Below the pieces are notes generated by a model. It worked only from the letters and a program-made list of their open reading frames with translations, had not been told where the DNA came from and searched no databases. The position numbers and the translations under genes were made by a program. A stretch of DNA of 16,363 nucleotides, taken from Deltaproteobacteria bacterium (GTDB lineage: Bacteria; Desulfobacterota_B; Binatia; UBA9968). This document shows, piece by piece, positions 1 to 8,512 of this stretch (the first letter of the stretch is position 1; every line of letters begins with the position of its first letter). The stretch is from positions 1-16,363 of the forward strand of contig JAPUHZ010000396.1 in NCBI GenBank assembly GCA_027297485.1, written 5' to 3'.

Positions 1-2
1 CC

Positions 3-440
3 CACAGCGAGTGGACCGATACCCCGTCTTGGATGTATCGAAAATCCCAGCAGAAAGAGCTAAATACCTGTCGTGAGGGGAGCTGGGGGGCGGAGTTATA
101 TGAGGGGATTTCCCCTCTCTCAGAGGAAAGAGTGGTTATCAAGCACCGTTACAGTGCATTTATCAATACGGACCTCAACACGATCCTTAATGCAAAAGGC
201 ATCCAGAGTGTTTTGGTTACCGGAGTGGCCACCAATGTCTGTGTGGAAACAACAGCCAGAGACGCCTACATGTATGATTACTACGTTACGATGGTTGAGG
301 ACTGTGCTGCGGCCTATGATGCGGCACTCCATGAGAGTACTTTGGAAAACATACGCCAACACTTCGGCCTTGTGGCTTCATCTCAAAACATCATTCAGAC
401 CTGGCAGGGGCTGAAACAGAAAAAAGCCGCGGCCTCGTAA
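3..440 (+). CDS. Isochorismatase-family cysteine hydrolase (5' truncated by window edge)
   Basis: The frame is open from the first complete codon at position 3, so the gene begins upstream of the window; the internal ATG at 33 is not its start. About 145 residues are visible, the C-terminal two thirds of a normal 200-230 aa member. The family uses an Asp-Lys-Cys triad to hydrolyse amides, carbamoyl compounds or vinyl ethers. The Lys (VVIKHRYSAF) and the nucleophile Cys (GVATNVCVETTARDA, with the usual cis-peptide Val-Ala-Thr before it) are present; the Asp lies outside the window. The HSEWTDTPSW and GSWGAEL segments resemble the RutB/N-carbamoylsarcosine amidase branch more than true isochorismatase, but the substrate cannot be read from sequence. 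It is cytoplasmic, with no signal or membrane segment in the visible part. It is convergent with korB. Family certain, substrate unknown. Confidence 0.88.
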   Translation, partial: HSEWTDTPSWMYRKSQQKELNTCREGSWGAELYEGISPLSEERVVIKHRYSAFINTDLNTILNAKGIQSVLVTGVATNVCVETTARDAYMYDYYVTMVEDCAAAYDAALHESTLENIRQHFGLVASSQNIIQTWQGLKQKKAAAS

Positions 441-461
441 TTTTCTGAACGAATTGAACGG

Positions 462-484
462 TTGAAACAGTTTAAACTGTTCAA
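462..484. terminator. Near-perfect palindrome between convergent genes
   Basis: TTGAA(A)CAGTTTAAACTGTTCAA is a palindrome with one extra A in the left arm. It sits in the 56-bp space between the stop of the hydrolase (440) and the stop of korB (497). The position suits a bidirectional terminator. It has no clear T tract on either side and a very tight loop, so it could equally be a repeat remnant or a protein site. Confidence 0.35.
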
Positions 485-496
485 GCCATTTAAGGC

Positions 497-1525
497 CTAC
501 TTCATCAATTCGGCGTTGATCTGGTCGAGCGTTTCAGGGGGTGGTTGTAGAACATCCTGACCTAACTCGGCCAGGGGAGTTTCGCAGAGATTCATCTCCT
601 CGGCAAGGTCCGGCCGATCGGGATCGAAGTAAATAAGACCGGTTAGAAACTTTCCTTCACCAACGGCCGCATGGAGGGCAGCCGAGGCCCGCATCCTGTT
701 GGAAGGGTCATAATCTGACCTCAGCTTATGCAGGGTGATACGAGAACCGTCATGGAGGGTCACTTCCTGGTCGGCCCCTTTCTTATAATCGACCTCGATA
801 TTTTCAAAATAAGGAATGAAGTCGATATCTTGGAGCGGGTCCAGATGTCCCTTGATATATTTCAGGCTCTTGGTCGAGCCTTCATGATCGTTGAAGGTTA
901 CGCAGGGGCTCAGCACGTCCAAGATTGCGCTTCCCTTATGGGCGAGAGCGCCCTGGATCAAAGGGGCTAGTTGTTTGCGGTCACCAGAGAAGCTCCGCGC
1001 CACATAGGTGGCTCCTAGATTAATCGCCAGCTCGGCCAGATCAATGGCCGGCATGTCATTCAATTTTCCTCCCTTCGTGCGGCTTCCCTTATCTGCGGTG
1101 GCTGAAAATTGCCCTTTGGTCAATCCATAAACTCCGTTGTTCTCAATAATATAAGTGATATTGACATTGCGCCGCATCATGTGGCAAAAGTTTCCTAGCC
1201 CGATGGCTGAGGTATCCCCGTCGCCAGAAACGCCGATGGGGATCAATGCATGGTCGGCCAGATTGGACCCCGTCGCGACCGCCGACATTCGTCCGTGAAC
1301 GGCATTAAATCCGAACGATTGGCTTAGGAAATAGGCTGGGGTCTTTGAAGAGCAGCCGATGCCGCTTAGCTTTACGACTTTACGTGGGTCAATACTGCTC
1401 TCAAAAAAGGCACGAATAATAGACGCCGTGATAGCGTCATGGCCACAACCTCGGCACATGGTTGAGGCGGACCCCTGATAATCCTTCTCCGTTAAACTGA
1501 TGCGATTAACTTTTTCTCCCGCCAT
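497..1525 (-). CDS. korB: 2-oxoacid:ferredoxin oxidoreductase, beta (TPP/[4Fe-4S]) subunit, KorB-type
   Basis: This is the catalytic beta subunit, which binds thiamine diphosphate and one [4Fe-4S] cluster and passes electrons from oxidative decarboxylation of a 2-oxoacid to ferredoxin, reversibly. Cluster ligands are visible as C24 and C27 (MCRGCGH), C58 (GIGCSS) and C208 (SPCVTFND). The TPP/Mg motif is GDGD at 101-104, ending in NN at 129-130. It has 342 residues, longer than the roughly 280-300 of simple beta subunits. The extra C-terminal part (from about residue 235) resembles the tail of KorB-type 2-oxoglutarate enzymes. The start overlaps the alpha gene by 34 nt, so translation is probably coupled. 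No delta-type ferredoxin domain is present in either subunit, so a separate ferredoxin is needed. 2-Oxoglutarate is the likeliest substrate by family resemblance; pyruvate or branched-chain oxoacids cannot be excluded. Confidence 0.9.
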   Translation of the reverse strand: MAGEKVNRISLTEKDYQGSASTMCRGCGHDAITASIIRAFFESSIDPRKVVKLSGIGCSSKTPAYFLSQSFGFNAVHGRMSAVATGSNLADHALIPIGVSGDGDTSAIGLGNFCHMMRRNVNITYIIENNGVYGLTKGQFSATADKGSRTKGGKLNDMPAIDLAELAINLGATYVARSFSGDRKQLAPLIQGALAHKGSAILDVLSPCVTFNDHEGSTKSLKYIKGHLDPLQDIDFIPYFENIEVDYKKGADQEVTLHDGSRITLHKLRSDYDPSNRMRASAALHAAVGEGKFLTGLIYFDPDRPDLAEEMNLCETPLAELGQDVLQPPPETLDQINAELMK

Positions 1526-3351
1526 TCCTCAATCCCTTTGCCTACTTGATTCTGATGATCCTGAATTTGTCGGACGATCTCTCCAGCGGTAACAGGGAGC
1601 CCGCCATAAATGAGAACGCTCACGATCTTGGCGGCCAACTCTGGCCATTCTCCTCTAAAAATCGCGGCCATCTGACCGTCCCGATTTTGTTCCACCAGAT
1701 AGATGGCCTCATGGGCTGCAAGAAATTCTTTGACCTCTTCTGTCAAGGGCAGTGCCCTTAACAATAAGTGATTGCTTGTTAAACCTGCAGCGGACAACCG
1801 GTCGCGTGCCTCCCGAGTGGGCTCATAGCTGGAGCCGAAGCTGATGACGCCCGTTTTAATACCACCGTTGATCTCAACGATCGGTTTGGGGACATGCCTC
1901 CGAGCCGTTTCAAACTTGCGCCGGAGTCGATCGAGCGTCTCCTTGTAGTCTGTTTCGTCCTCCGAGTAACGTGCGTCTGCATCATGGCCTGATCCTCGGG
2001 TGAAGTAGGCGGCACTTCGGTGAGGGTTTCCGGGAATTGTTCTGTAGGGGATACCGTCTCCATCAACGTCAAAATAGCGACGGAATTTCCCCCCTTGCTT
2101 CTCTAATTGCTCCAGTTGTTCCGCAGTCAGTAGTTTGCCCCGATCAAAAGGCTCTCTTTCCAGCTTGAGCGGTTCAGAGGACCAGAGATTCATTCCGAGG
2201 TCCAGATCCATCATAACAAAGACTGGAGTCTGAAACCGCTCGGCAAAGTCGAAGCTACGACGGGCCAGGTCAAATGAAGAGTTTATGTCGTGCGGAATTA
2301 GAATGATATGCCGCGTGTCTCCGTGCGAGGCGTAATACATTAACTGGATATCAGCCTGCTGCGTTCGCGTGGGAAGCCCAGTGGATGGACCGCCGCGTTG
2401 GATTATAAAGAAGACACTTGGGATTTCAGCAAAATAGGCGAGCCCAAGGGTCTCATTCATGAGAGAGAGTCCAGGCCCGGAGGTGGTGGTCATTGCTCTT
2501 GCTCCGGCCCAACCTGCCCCGATCACCATACTCGCTGCAGCGATCTCGTCTTCTGCCTGAATAATAGCGTAGGTGGCTTTTCCGTCCTTGGATTTGCGCA
2601 GACGGGGTAAATAAAACTCCATAGCCTCGGCGAGGGAGCTGGAAGGTGTGATTGGATACCAAGAAACAACAGAAGCACCCCCAAAGATCGATCCTAAGGC
2701 GCAGGCCGTATTGCCTTCCGTGATGATTTTTCCCTTATTGCCGTCAGGGATGGGATTCAGTTGAGCGATATTTTGACTCAGGCCCTTCTCCTTCATGTGT
2801 CCATGCCCAGCCTCGATGCAGATGAGGTTAGACTCGATCACCGCGGGTTTCTTACCGAAAGTATCTTGAAGGACCTCTTTAATGGTCTGCATGTCAATAC
2901 CGATTAGGTAGGCCAGGGCACCCACGTAGACCATATTTCTTTGCTTGACCCTAAGTGGGGAAGCCGGCACGATCTTCTGGACCAGTTTGTTTGCGGGGAC
3001 CCCCAAGTATTGAATCCCTGCGCGTTTTAGATGGGAAGGAAGAGGTTTTGAGTCGTCGTAAAGAATTACACCGCCTTCTCTAACACGATGAACATCTTTC
3101 GCCGCCGTGGCATCATTAAAGATCACCATCACGTCGATGACGTCCTTGCGGGCAAAATAGCCTTCGGCCGAAGCCCGAATCTGATACCAGGTAGGTAGCC
3201 CTTGGATATTAGAGGGGAACATGTTCTTCGAGGAACAGGGTATGCCCATCTTAAAAATGGCCTTGAAAAGGACATTATTGGACGAGGCACTCCCCGAGCC
3301 ATTTTCCGTAGCCACACAGATACTTAGGTCATTGATCGCAGGTGTTTCCAT
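1492..3351 (-). CDS. korA: 2-oxoacid:ferredoxin oxidoreductase, gamma-alpha fusion subunit, KorA-type
   Basis: A 619-residue fusion. Residues about 10-195 are the gamma domain, which helps CoA binding (VATENGSGSASSNN, GLPTWYQIRASAEGYFARK). Residues about 205-440 are the alpha pyrimidine-binding domain (EGNTACALGS, SWYPITPSSSLAEAM, IQAEDEIAAASMVIGA, TTSGPGLSLM). Residues about 500-610 are the transketolase C-terminal-like domain (GVISFGSSYEPTREA, YLVEQNRDGQMA). It pairs with the beta subunit just downstream, overlapping by 34 nt, to make a soluble alpha2beta2-type enzyme. The ATG at 3351 lacks a close Shine-Dalgarno. A better-placed SD (GAGAGG) precedes another ATG about 20 nt upstream, but that ATG is out of frame, and in-frame sequence back to a TAA has no other start. 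The CBS-domain gene lies 85 nt upstream on the same strand, so one transcript for all three is likely. The fusion order gamma then alpha is common in KorA. Confidence 0.92.
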   Translation of the reverse strand: METPAINDLSICVATENGSGSASSNNVLFKAIFKMGIPCSSKNMFPSNIQGLPTWYQIRASAEGYFARKDVIDVMVIFNDATAAKDVHRVREGGVILYDDSKPLPSHLKRAGIQYLGVPANKLVQKIVPASPLRVKQRNMVYVGALAYLIGIDMQTIKEVLQDTFGKKPAVIESNLICIEAGHGHMKEKGLSQNIAQLNPIPDGNKGKIITEGNTACALGSIFGGASVVSWYPITPSSSLAEAMEFYLPRLRKSKDGKATYAIIQAEDEIAAASMVIGAGWAGARAMTTTSGPGLSLMNETLGLAYFAEIPSVFFIIQRGGPSTGLPTRTQQADIQLMYYASHGDTRHIILIPHDINSSFDLARRSFDFAERFQTPVFVMMDLDLGMNLWSSEPLKLEREPFDRGKLLTAEQLEQLEKQGGKFRRYFDVDGDGIPYRTIPGNPHRSAAYFTRGSGHDADARYSEDETDYKETLDRLRRKFETARRHVPKPIVEINGGIKTGVISFGSSYEPTREARDRLSAAGLTSNHLLLRALPLTEEVKEFLAAHEAIYLVEQNRDGQMAAIFRGEWPELAAKIVSVLIYGGLPVTAGEIVRQIQDHQNQVGKGIEEWREKKLIASV

Positions 3352-3436
3352 AGTTGAATAACGGTATTCATCTTTTTTCCTCTCGGGATATTTTTACCTT
3401 AACATAATTGCCAATAAAGACAAGAAACTGCCGTAG

Positions 3437-4297
3437 TTAGCCGGGGGTATAGTGTTCCTCGGAATCCCAGAATTCCTCGATTTCTTTCCATGATTTGCGG
3501 ACGCTTTCGTCCACATCCAGTGCCTTGGCGTACTTTAAGACGTCCCCCATGGAGACGATACCGACGAGCTGCCCTCTCTCCTCCCGGATGGGCATGTTGC
3601 GGAATCCCCTTTGGTACATTTCGGTCAAGGCCTCCCCGATGAGAGCGGTGTGCGCAACGGTCACGAAATTGGCTGTCATAACCTCTCGGATCGGGGTTTC
3701 TTTAGTGTCGAGATTTCTTATGACGACTCGTTTTAAAACATCCCGTTCGGTAAAAATCCCCTTCGGTTCTCCTTCGATCAATACGATGATGTAACCCACG
3801 TTTTTCTTGATCATCGTCTCAATGGTTTTGTAGATCGACTGAGAGGCATCTACCGTAATGAGATTGCTGGACATCATGCTGCCAATGGTCTTTGTCTCTG
3901 TGAGACCCTGCCCTAATTCCACTGCGAGCTTGAGGATGTCGCGCATGGAGGCTATGCCCACGATCGCCCGTTCCTCTCCACGGACCAGCAAGTGCCGGAA
4001 TCTCCTTCGGTACATCTTGCCCAACGCCTCGACGATATGAGTCTCTATAGGCACGGTATGGATTGGGGCTGTCATCACTCTCTTGATGGTGGTTTTTCTA
4101 GTGTCTAAACTCTTATTTACGACACGCTTCAGAACATCCTGCTCGGTAAATATCCCTACAGGCACCTGGTTGTCCGTAATAATCACAGCCCCGACATTTT
4201 TCGCCGCCATCATCTCCGTAACATCAAAGATTGTCCTCGACACCGCGGCGGTAATTACCTCTGAGGTCATGATCTCGCTTACTTTATTGGACAACAT
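3437..4297 (-). CDS. Protein of four CBS domains (two tandem Bateman modules)
   Basis: The start is placed at 4297 because TGGGAGG lies 6-7 nt before this ATG; an in-frame ATG 33 nt further up has no comparable site. The 286 residues are almost entirely CBS domains: two pairs (about 7-130 and 137-265) and an acidic C-terminal tail. The pairs are obvious duplicates: GIFTEQDVLKRVV...LDT in the first matches GIFTERDVLKRVV...LDT in the second. CBS pairs (Bateman modules) usually bind adenine nucleotides such as AMP, ADP, ATP or SAM and act as energy sensors. There is no fused enzyme, transporter or DNA-binding domain, so the partner is unknown. It lies directly upstream of korAB on the same strand, which suggests, by inference only, allosteric or regulatory control of the oxidoreductase. 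No membrane segment. Family certain, role unknown. Confidence 0.9.
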   Translation of the reverse strand: MLSNKVSEIMTSEVITAAVSRTIFDVTEMMAAKNVGAVIITDNQVPVGIFTEQDVLKRVVNKSLDTRKTTIKRVMTAPIHTVPIETHIVEALGKMYRRRFRHLLVRGEERAIVGIASMRDILKLAVELGQGLTETKTIGSMMSSNLITVDASQSIYKTIETMIKKNVGYIIVLIEGEPKGIFTERDVLKRVVIRNLDTKETPIREVMTANFVTVAHTALIGEALTEMYQRGFRNMPIREERGQLVGIVSMGDVLKYAKALDVDESVRKSWKEIEEFWDSEEHYTPG

Positions 4298-4455
4298 ACG
4301 GTTCCTCCCAGCGATAAGCCATCTCCGCATCGAGATGGTTGAAAGTCCAGTGGAATAGGTTTAAGTAAAATATCCCTCTTTTTCCTTTACGGCGCAAGGG
4401 GATAGCATGAGGATAAAAGGGGGGCGGTGAGGTTTGGTTTTTCACTGGCGAAAGA

Positions 4456-4484
4456 TTGCGGAGCAGGAAAAAGCATGGTAGATT
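4456..4484 (+). promoter_or_regulatory. Candidate sigma-70 type promoter for clpS-clpA
   Basis: TTGCGG (4456-4461), a 17-nt spacer and TAGATT (4479-4484) lie about 30 nt before the clpS GTG. The rest of the 217-bp divergent space between the CBS gene and clpS (4298-4514) shows no further gene. The promoter for the CBS-kor operon must also lie there, but I could not pick a convincing pair of boxes for it. Confidence 0.35.
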
Positions 4485-4514
4485 TTTTATAGCTTTGTCA
4501 GAAGAGAGATCTCC

Positions 4515-4829
4515 GTGAGCCGACAAGAGACAGAATTTGACCATGGGGTGGTCACCGAGACCGAGAAAAAGCTCAAAAAACCCCCCCTGTACAAGGTCCT
4601 ACTGCACAACGACGATTATACCACCAAAGAATTTGTCGTGATGATCTTGCAATACGTCTTTCACATGGAACAGGCCGGGGCTGTCCAGGTCATGCTCCAC
4701 GTCCATAAAAAGGGAATCGGAGTGGCCGGTGTCTATAGCTACGAGGTTGCCGAGACCAAAATGGCGCTGGTTGAGAGCCTGGCCCAACAGCATGAATATC
4801 CCCTGAAAAGCACTATGGAAGAGGCCTGA
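4515..4829 (+). CDS. clpS: ClpS, N-end-rule adaptor of ClpA
   Basis: ClpS captures substrates with destabilising N-terminal residues and hands them to the ClpA hexamer for degradation by ClpP. The 104 residues are close to the roughly 106 of E. coli. The start is GTG at 4515, preceded by a weak purine stretch (AGAAGAGAGA). After a floppy N-terminus of about 22 residues the core begins at KPPLYKVLLHNDDYT. The N-degron pocket residues N32, D33, D34 and H64 (MLHVHKKG) match the known N34, D35, D36 and H66 of E. coli. The gatekeeper position, Met40 in E. coli, is Lys here (K38 in NDDYTTKEFV). The pattern YSYEVAETK is the usual C-terminal signature. The clpA ATG follows after a single base, so the two are surely co-expressed and probably translationally coupled. 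Cytoplasmic. Confidence 0.96.
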   Translation: MSRQETEFDHGVVTETEKKLKKPPLYKVLLHNDDYTTKEFVVMILQYVFHMEQAGAVQVMLHVHKKGIGVAGVYSYEVAETKMALVESLAQQHEYPLKSTMEEA

Positions 4830-4830
4830 G

Positions 4831-7131
4831 ATGATCAGCAAAGAGCTTGAAGCAACTTTAAATGTGGCTTTGGTCGAGGCCAAGCGCCGACGTCACGAAT
4901 TTGTCTGCATCGAGCATCTCCTATTCGCTTTGCTCCAGGATAAAGATGCTAGTTTGGTCCTCGTCAACTGCGGCGGTGATCTCGCCCGGCTGAAAAAAGA
5001 GCTGGAAGAGTTTTTCCAAACTCATCTAGAGAGCTTGCCCGAGGGGTTGGAGCGCGAGCCGCAGCAGACCATCGGGTTTCACCGGGTCCTGCAGAGGGCG
5101 GTGATTCACGCCCAGTCCGCTGAAAAGAAAGAGATCAACGGCGGGAATCTGTTAGCCGCTATTTTTCGCGAACCGGATTCTTACGTGGTCTATTTACTGG
5201 AGGAGCAGGGGATTACCCGTTTCGATGTCGTCAACTATATTTCGCATGGCATTTCCAAGATTTCCACCGGCGAAGAGTGGGCTGAACCGCCAGAGGAAGT
5301 GGATGAAGGAGAGAGGCCCAGGCCGAAGCCGAGGTTGAATCCACTGGAGACCTTCACGGTTGACCTGGTGCAAAAGGCTCGTGAAGGGAATATCGATCCT
5401 CTGATCGGCAGAGTGGACGAGATCGAGCGCACCATCCATATCCTGTGTCGGCGGCGCAAGAATAACCCTATCTACGTGGGAGAGTCGGGCGTGGGCAAAA
5501 CAGCTATCGCCGAGGGGTTAGCGTTGAAGATTCATCAAGGGCAGGTTCCTGACGCCATCAAAGGGGCGGTCATCTATGCGTTGGACATGGGGGCGCTGCT
5601 GGCTGGGACCAAGTTCCGCGGCGACTTTGAGGCGCGTTTGAAGGGCGTTCTGAACGGGCTCAAGAAACAACCCGATTCGATCCTCTTCATCGACGAGATC
5701 CACACCGTGGTCGGGGCGGGCGCTACCAGTGGCGGCTCCATGGATGCCTCCAATATCTTGAAGCCAGCCCTCGCCTCCGGAGAACTCAGATGCATCGGCT
5801 CCACCACTTACCACGATTATAAGAGCTATTTCGAAAGGGACCGGGCCCTGGCACGCCGTTTTCAGAAGATCGAGATTTGCGAGCCTAGCGTGGAGGAGAG
5901 CTACCAGATTCTCCAGGGGTTAAAGCCGCACTATGAGAAGCATCATGGGGTCCACTACACTGCCCCCGCGCTGCGCTCAGCGGCAGAGCTGTCCGCCAAG
6001 CATATCAATGACCGGCGTTTGCCTGACAAGGCGATTGACGTGATCGATGAGGTGGGCGCTGCGGTCAAGATTCTCCCACCGGACAGACGGAAAAAGACCA
6101 TTGGTCCCAAAGACATAGAAAAGATCGTTGCCAAGATCGCTAAGATCCCACCACGCAGTGTGTCGGCATCAGACAAGGAGCAACTGCAGAACCTGGAGCG
6201 TGATTTGAAGTTGACCGTTTTTGGTCAGGATACGGCGATCGAGACCCTGGCCAGCGCCATTAAGCTGTCCCGTTCCGGCCTGGGCTCTCCGGAAAAACCC
6301 ATCGGCTGTTTTCTCTTCTCGGGCCCTACAGGTGTGGGGAAGACTGAAGTGGCAAAGCAGCTTGCGCGAGTCCTTGGGGTGGAATTCCTCCGCTTCGACA
6401 TGAGCGAGTATATGGAGAGACACACCGTATCACGCCTGATTGGCGCCCCGCCGGGCTACGTCGGGTTCGATCAAGGCGGCCTCCTGACTGACGCTGTGAA
6501 CAAGAACCCTTACGCAGTGCTCCTGATGGACGAGGTCGAAAAGGCGCATCCCGATCTCTTCAGTATCCTGCTCCAGGTGATGGACCACGCCACGCTGACG
6601 GACAATAACGGGCGGAAGGCAGACTTCCGCAACATCGTCCTGATCATGACCACCAACGCCGGTGCTCGGGAAATAAGCGGCGCGCCACTGGGATTTGGTC
6701 TGCGCTCCAACGTAGGGAAGGGCAAGGAGGCGATCGAGAAGATGTTCAGCCCGGAATTTAGGAACCGCCTCGACGCCATGATCACCTTTAACGCCTTGAG
6801 TCCGGAAATCATCGAGCGGGTGGTGGATAAATTCATCGTGGAGCTGGATCTCCAACTCAACGACAAAAAGGTCTTTCTCCACCTCTCTTCGAAGGCCTGC
6901 CGTTGGCTGGCGCAAAGGGGGTATGACCCGATCTTCGGGGCGCGGCCCATGGCGCGTTTGATTCAGACCGAGATCAAACGGGTGTTGGCTGACGAGATCC
7001 TGTTCGGGAAACTACAAAACGGCGGCAAGGTGGAGATCGATGAGAACGAAGATAAACTGACCTTCACTTACGGAGAGACCTCCGGTTCAGAAACTAAGAA
7101 ATCAGTATCCAGAATTCAGCAGTCAGAATAA
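4831..7131 (+). CDS. clpA: ClpA, AAA+ unfoldase of the ClpAP protease
   Basis: ATP-driven hexameric unfoldase that feeds substrates to ClpP. Its 766 residues compare with 758 in E. coli. Order: N-domain of two repeats, the ClpS dock (about 1-150); charged linker (about 155-180); AAA+ D1 with Walker A GESGVGKT (217-224) and Walker [12 protein letters not shown]+ D2 with Walker A GPTGVGKT (498-505) and Walker [11 protein letters not shown]; then the D2 small domain. The ClpP-docking loop tripeptide is LGF at 620-622, where E. coli has IGL, so ClpP binding is expected. No ClpB-type middle coiled coil separates D1 and D2, which favours ClpA over ClpB/ClpC. clpP itself is not in the window. The last dozen or so residues ([11 protein letters not shown]) are encoded by sequence that also forms the left arm of the downstream hairpin and look like a non-conserved tail. 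Confidence 0.97.
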   Translation: MISKELEATLNVALVEAKRRRHEFVCIEHLLFALLQDKDASLVLVNCGGDLARLKKELEEFFQTHLESLPEGLEREPQQTIGFHRVLQRAVIHAQSAEKKEINGGNLLAAIFREPDSYVVYLLEEQGITRFDVVNYISHGISKISTGEEWAEPPEEVDEGERPRPKPRLNPLETFTVDLVQKAREGNIDPLIGRVDEIERTIHILCRRRKNNPIYVGESGVGKTAIAEGLALKIHQGQVPDAIKGAVIYALDMGALLAGTKFRGDFEARLKGVLNGLKKQPDSILFIDEIHTVVGAGATSGGSMDASNILKPALASGELRCIGSTTYHDYKSYFERDRALARRFQKIEICEPSVEESYQILQGLKPHYEKHHGVHYTAPALRSAAELSAKHINDRRLPDKAIDVIDEVGAAVKILPPDRRKKTIGPKDIEKIVAKIAKIPPRSVSASDKEQLQNLERDLKLTVFGQDTAIETLASAIKLSRSGLGSPEKPIGCFLFSGPTGVGKTEVAKQLARVLGVEFLRFDMSEYMERHTVSRLIGAPPGYVGFDQGGLLTDAVNKNPYAVLLMDEVEKAHPDLFSILLQVMDHATLTDNNGRKADFRNIVLIMTTNAGAREISGAPLGFGLRSNVGKGKEAIEKMFSPEFRNRLDAMITFNALSPEIIERVVDKFIVELDLQLNDKKVFLHLSSKACRWLAQRGYDPIFGARPMARLIQTEIKRVLADEILFGKLQNGGKVEIDENEDKLTFTYGETSGSETKKSVSRIQQSE

Positions 7132-7163
7132 AGAACCCTCTGAATCCTGACTGCTGTTTTTTT
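7117..7163 (+). terminator. Hairpin plus T tract at the end of clpA
   Basis: A perfect 10-bp inverted repeat, CAGCAGTCAG (7117-7126) and CTGACTGCTG (7147-7156), is followed at once by seven T. The loop is 20 nt, longer than usual. The left arm overlaps the clpA stop region, and the M48 gene begins only 21 nt after the T tract. It is therefore either a real terminator, with the next gene using a promoter inside clpA, or a repeat unit that resembles one. Confidence 0.6.
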
Positions 7164-7183
7164 CGCACTCCCTTTTCTCTCTC

Positions 7184-8458
7184 ATGGAACAGGTCGTCGT
7201 CGGTTTATTTCTCATTTTTTTTGTCTTGGAATTTCTCGTTGAATTTGTCCTCAACGAGATGAACATGGGCTATGTCCGCCGACAGTTCGTCAAACGAGAG
7301 ATTCCAAGCTTTTTCCAAGATAAGGTGACTTCAGAGGATTACCGCAAGTCGGTAGAGTACACACTCGTAAAAGGCCGGTTTCAGCGTTGGGCTGAAGCCT
7401 ATGGGGGATTGATTACCTTATTCGTCCTGTTTGGAGGCGTGCTTCCCTATCTAGATCACCTCTCCCAGAATGTGGGCAATCAATTTTCATCAGGCACACA
7501 CGCCACAGGGATTTTATTCTGCTTCAGTACGGGCTTAATTTTTTCCGTTCTGAGTCTGCCCACAGATATTTATTCTACTTTTGTGATCGAGGAACGCTTC
7601 GGATTTAACAAGACTACACCCGGGCTTTATCTCACCGATAAGATTAAAGGACTGATCCTTTCGGTTATAATCGGCATTCCCTTTCTCTTCGGCGTGCTCT
7701 GGTTGATGGGGACCACAGGTTCTTATTGGTGGCTTTGGGCCTTTTTTTTCATTTTTGCTTTTCAATTTGTGATGGTGATTATTTATCCCACGGTTATCGC
7801 TCCGCTCTTTAACAAATTCGAACCTTTGGAAGAGGGGGAATTCCGCCGGCGAATTTTGGCCTTAGCCGATCAGGTAGGTTTTAAAACCGGCGGCATTTAC
7901 ACAATGGATGGCTCAAGACGCTCGGCCCATTCTAATGCTTATTTCACGGGGATCGGGAAGACCAAAAGGATCGTTCTATTTGATACGCTGATAGGGCACA
8001 TGACGATGGGCCAAGGACTTGCTGTTCTAGCCCATGAGATGGGCCACTATAAAATGAAACACATTCGCAGGATGCTGGTTATTAAGGGTATTTATCTTTT
8101 GGTGGGCCTCTACATTCTCAGTCTGCTCGTGGATTATGGGCCTATGTTCCTTGCCTTTGGTTTGGAAAAGCCGTCCAACTATGGGGCCTTGGTGCTCTTT
8201 AGCCTACTCTCCGGCCCGGTTACATTTTATCTCAGTCCCTTGATGAATCTTCTATCGCGCAGGCACGAATACGAGGCTGACCGGTTTGCCGCACGGACCT
8301 TGAAGGACGGAAAGCCGATGGAGGAGGCGCTCATCAAGTTGACGGTCGAGAACCTCGCCAATCTTACACCCCATCCTTGGTACTCCGCCTATCACTACTC
8401 CCATCCGACCACAGTAGAACGCATCGACGCCATCCGCCAGGAATCAAATTCCTTGTAA
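7184..8458 (+). CDS. M48-family membrane zinc endopeptidase (Ste24/CAAX protease-like)
   Basis: Integral membrane metalloprotease of 424 residues. The N-terminal half is the M48 N-domain, with hydrophobic helices starting at residue 3 and further segments at about 65-85, 110-125, 155-175 and 180-205. The catalytic motif HEMGH is at 284-288 (LAVLAHEMGHYK), and the third zinc ligand is in E-Y-E-A-D at 362-366 (RRHEYEADRFA), as in Ste24p. Two further hydrophobic segments lie between the motifs. In bacteria this family is thought to act in membrane-protein quality control or turnover; a CAAX substrate is not expected. The ATG at 7184 has no Shine-Dalgarno (pyrimidine-rich CCCTTTTCTCTCTC precedes it), but the next in-frame Met would cut the first membrane helix. 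It sits on the same strand as clpSA, suggesting a proteolysis cluster, though separated from it by a terminator-like hairpin. Confidence 0.9.
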   Translation: MEQVVVGLFLIFFVLEFLVEFVLNEMNMGYVRRQFVKREIPSFFQDKVTSEDYRKSVEYTLVKGRFQRWAEAYGGLITLFVLFGGVLPYLDHLSQNVGNQFSSGTHATGILFCFSTGLIFSVLSLPTDIYSTFVIEERFGFNKTTPGLYLTDKIKGLILSVIIGIPFLFGVLWLMGTTGSYWWLWAFFFIFAFQFVMVIIYPTVIAPLFNKFEPLEEGEFRRRILALADQVGFKTGGIYTMDGSRRSAHSNAYFTGIGKTKRIVLFDTLIGHMTMGQGLAVLAHEMGHYKMKHIRRMLVIKGIYLLVGLYILSLLVDYGPMFLAFGLEKPSNYGALVLFSLLSGPVTFYLSPLMNLLSRRHEYEADRFAARTLKDGKPMEEALIKLTVENLANLTPHPWYSAYHYSHPTTVERIDAIRQESNSL

Positions 8459-8468
8459 AGTTAGGGAT

Positions 8469-8484
8469 TTGCGCCCCTCCGCAA
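8469..8484. repeat. Small hairpin after the M48 stop
   Basis: TTGCG and CGCAA flank a CCCCTC loop, 10 nt after the stop codon of the protease gene. No T tract follows, so it is at best a weak terminator or transcript-end stabiliser. Confidence 0.3.
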
Positions 8485-8512
8485 CTCTCACAGGCAGACG
8501 ACAAAGTCTTTA

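Noticed and set aside
1779..2072. 97-codon minus-strand frame inside korA
   Set aside because: It lies wholly within the strong KorA frame and shows no family similarity; a shadow frame.
3331..3372. ATG with a good Shine-Dalgarno just upstream of korA
   Set aside because: It is out of frame with korA and yields only a short frame; the in-frame ATG at 3351 keeps the conserved N-terminus.
4284..4544. 86-codon minus-strand frame across the clpS start and CBS start
   Set aside because: It overlaps two real gene starts and their promoter space, and its composition looks random.
6430..6915. 161-codon antisense frame inside clpA
   Set aside because: Antisense shadow of the conserved D2 domain; no ribosome site or similarity.
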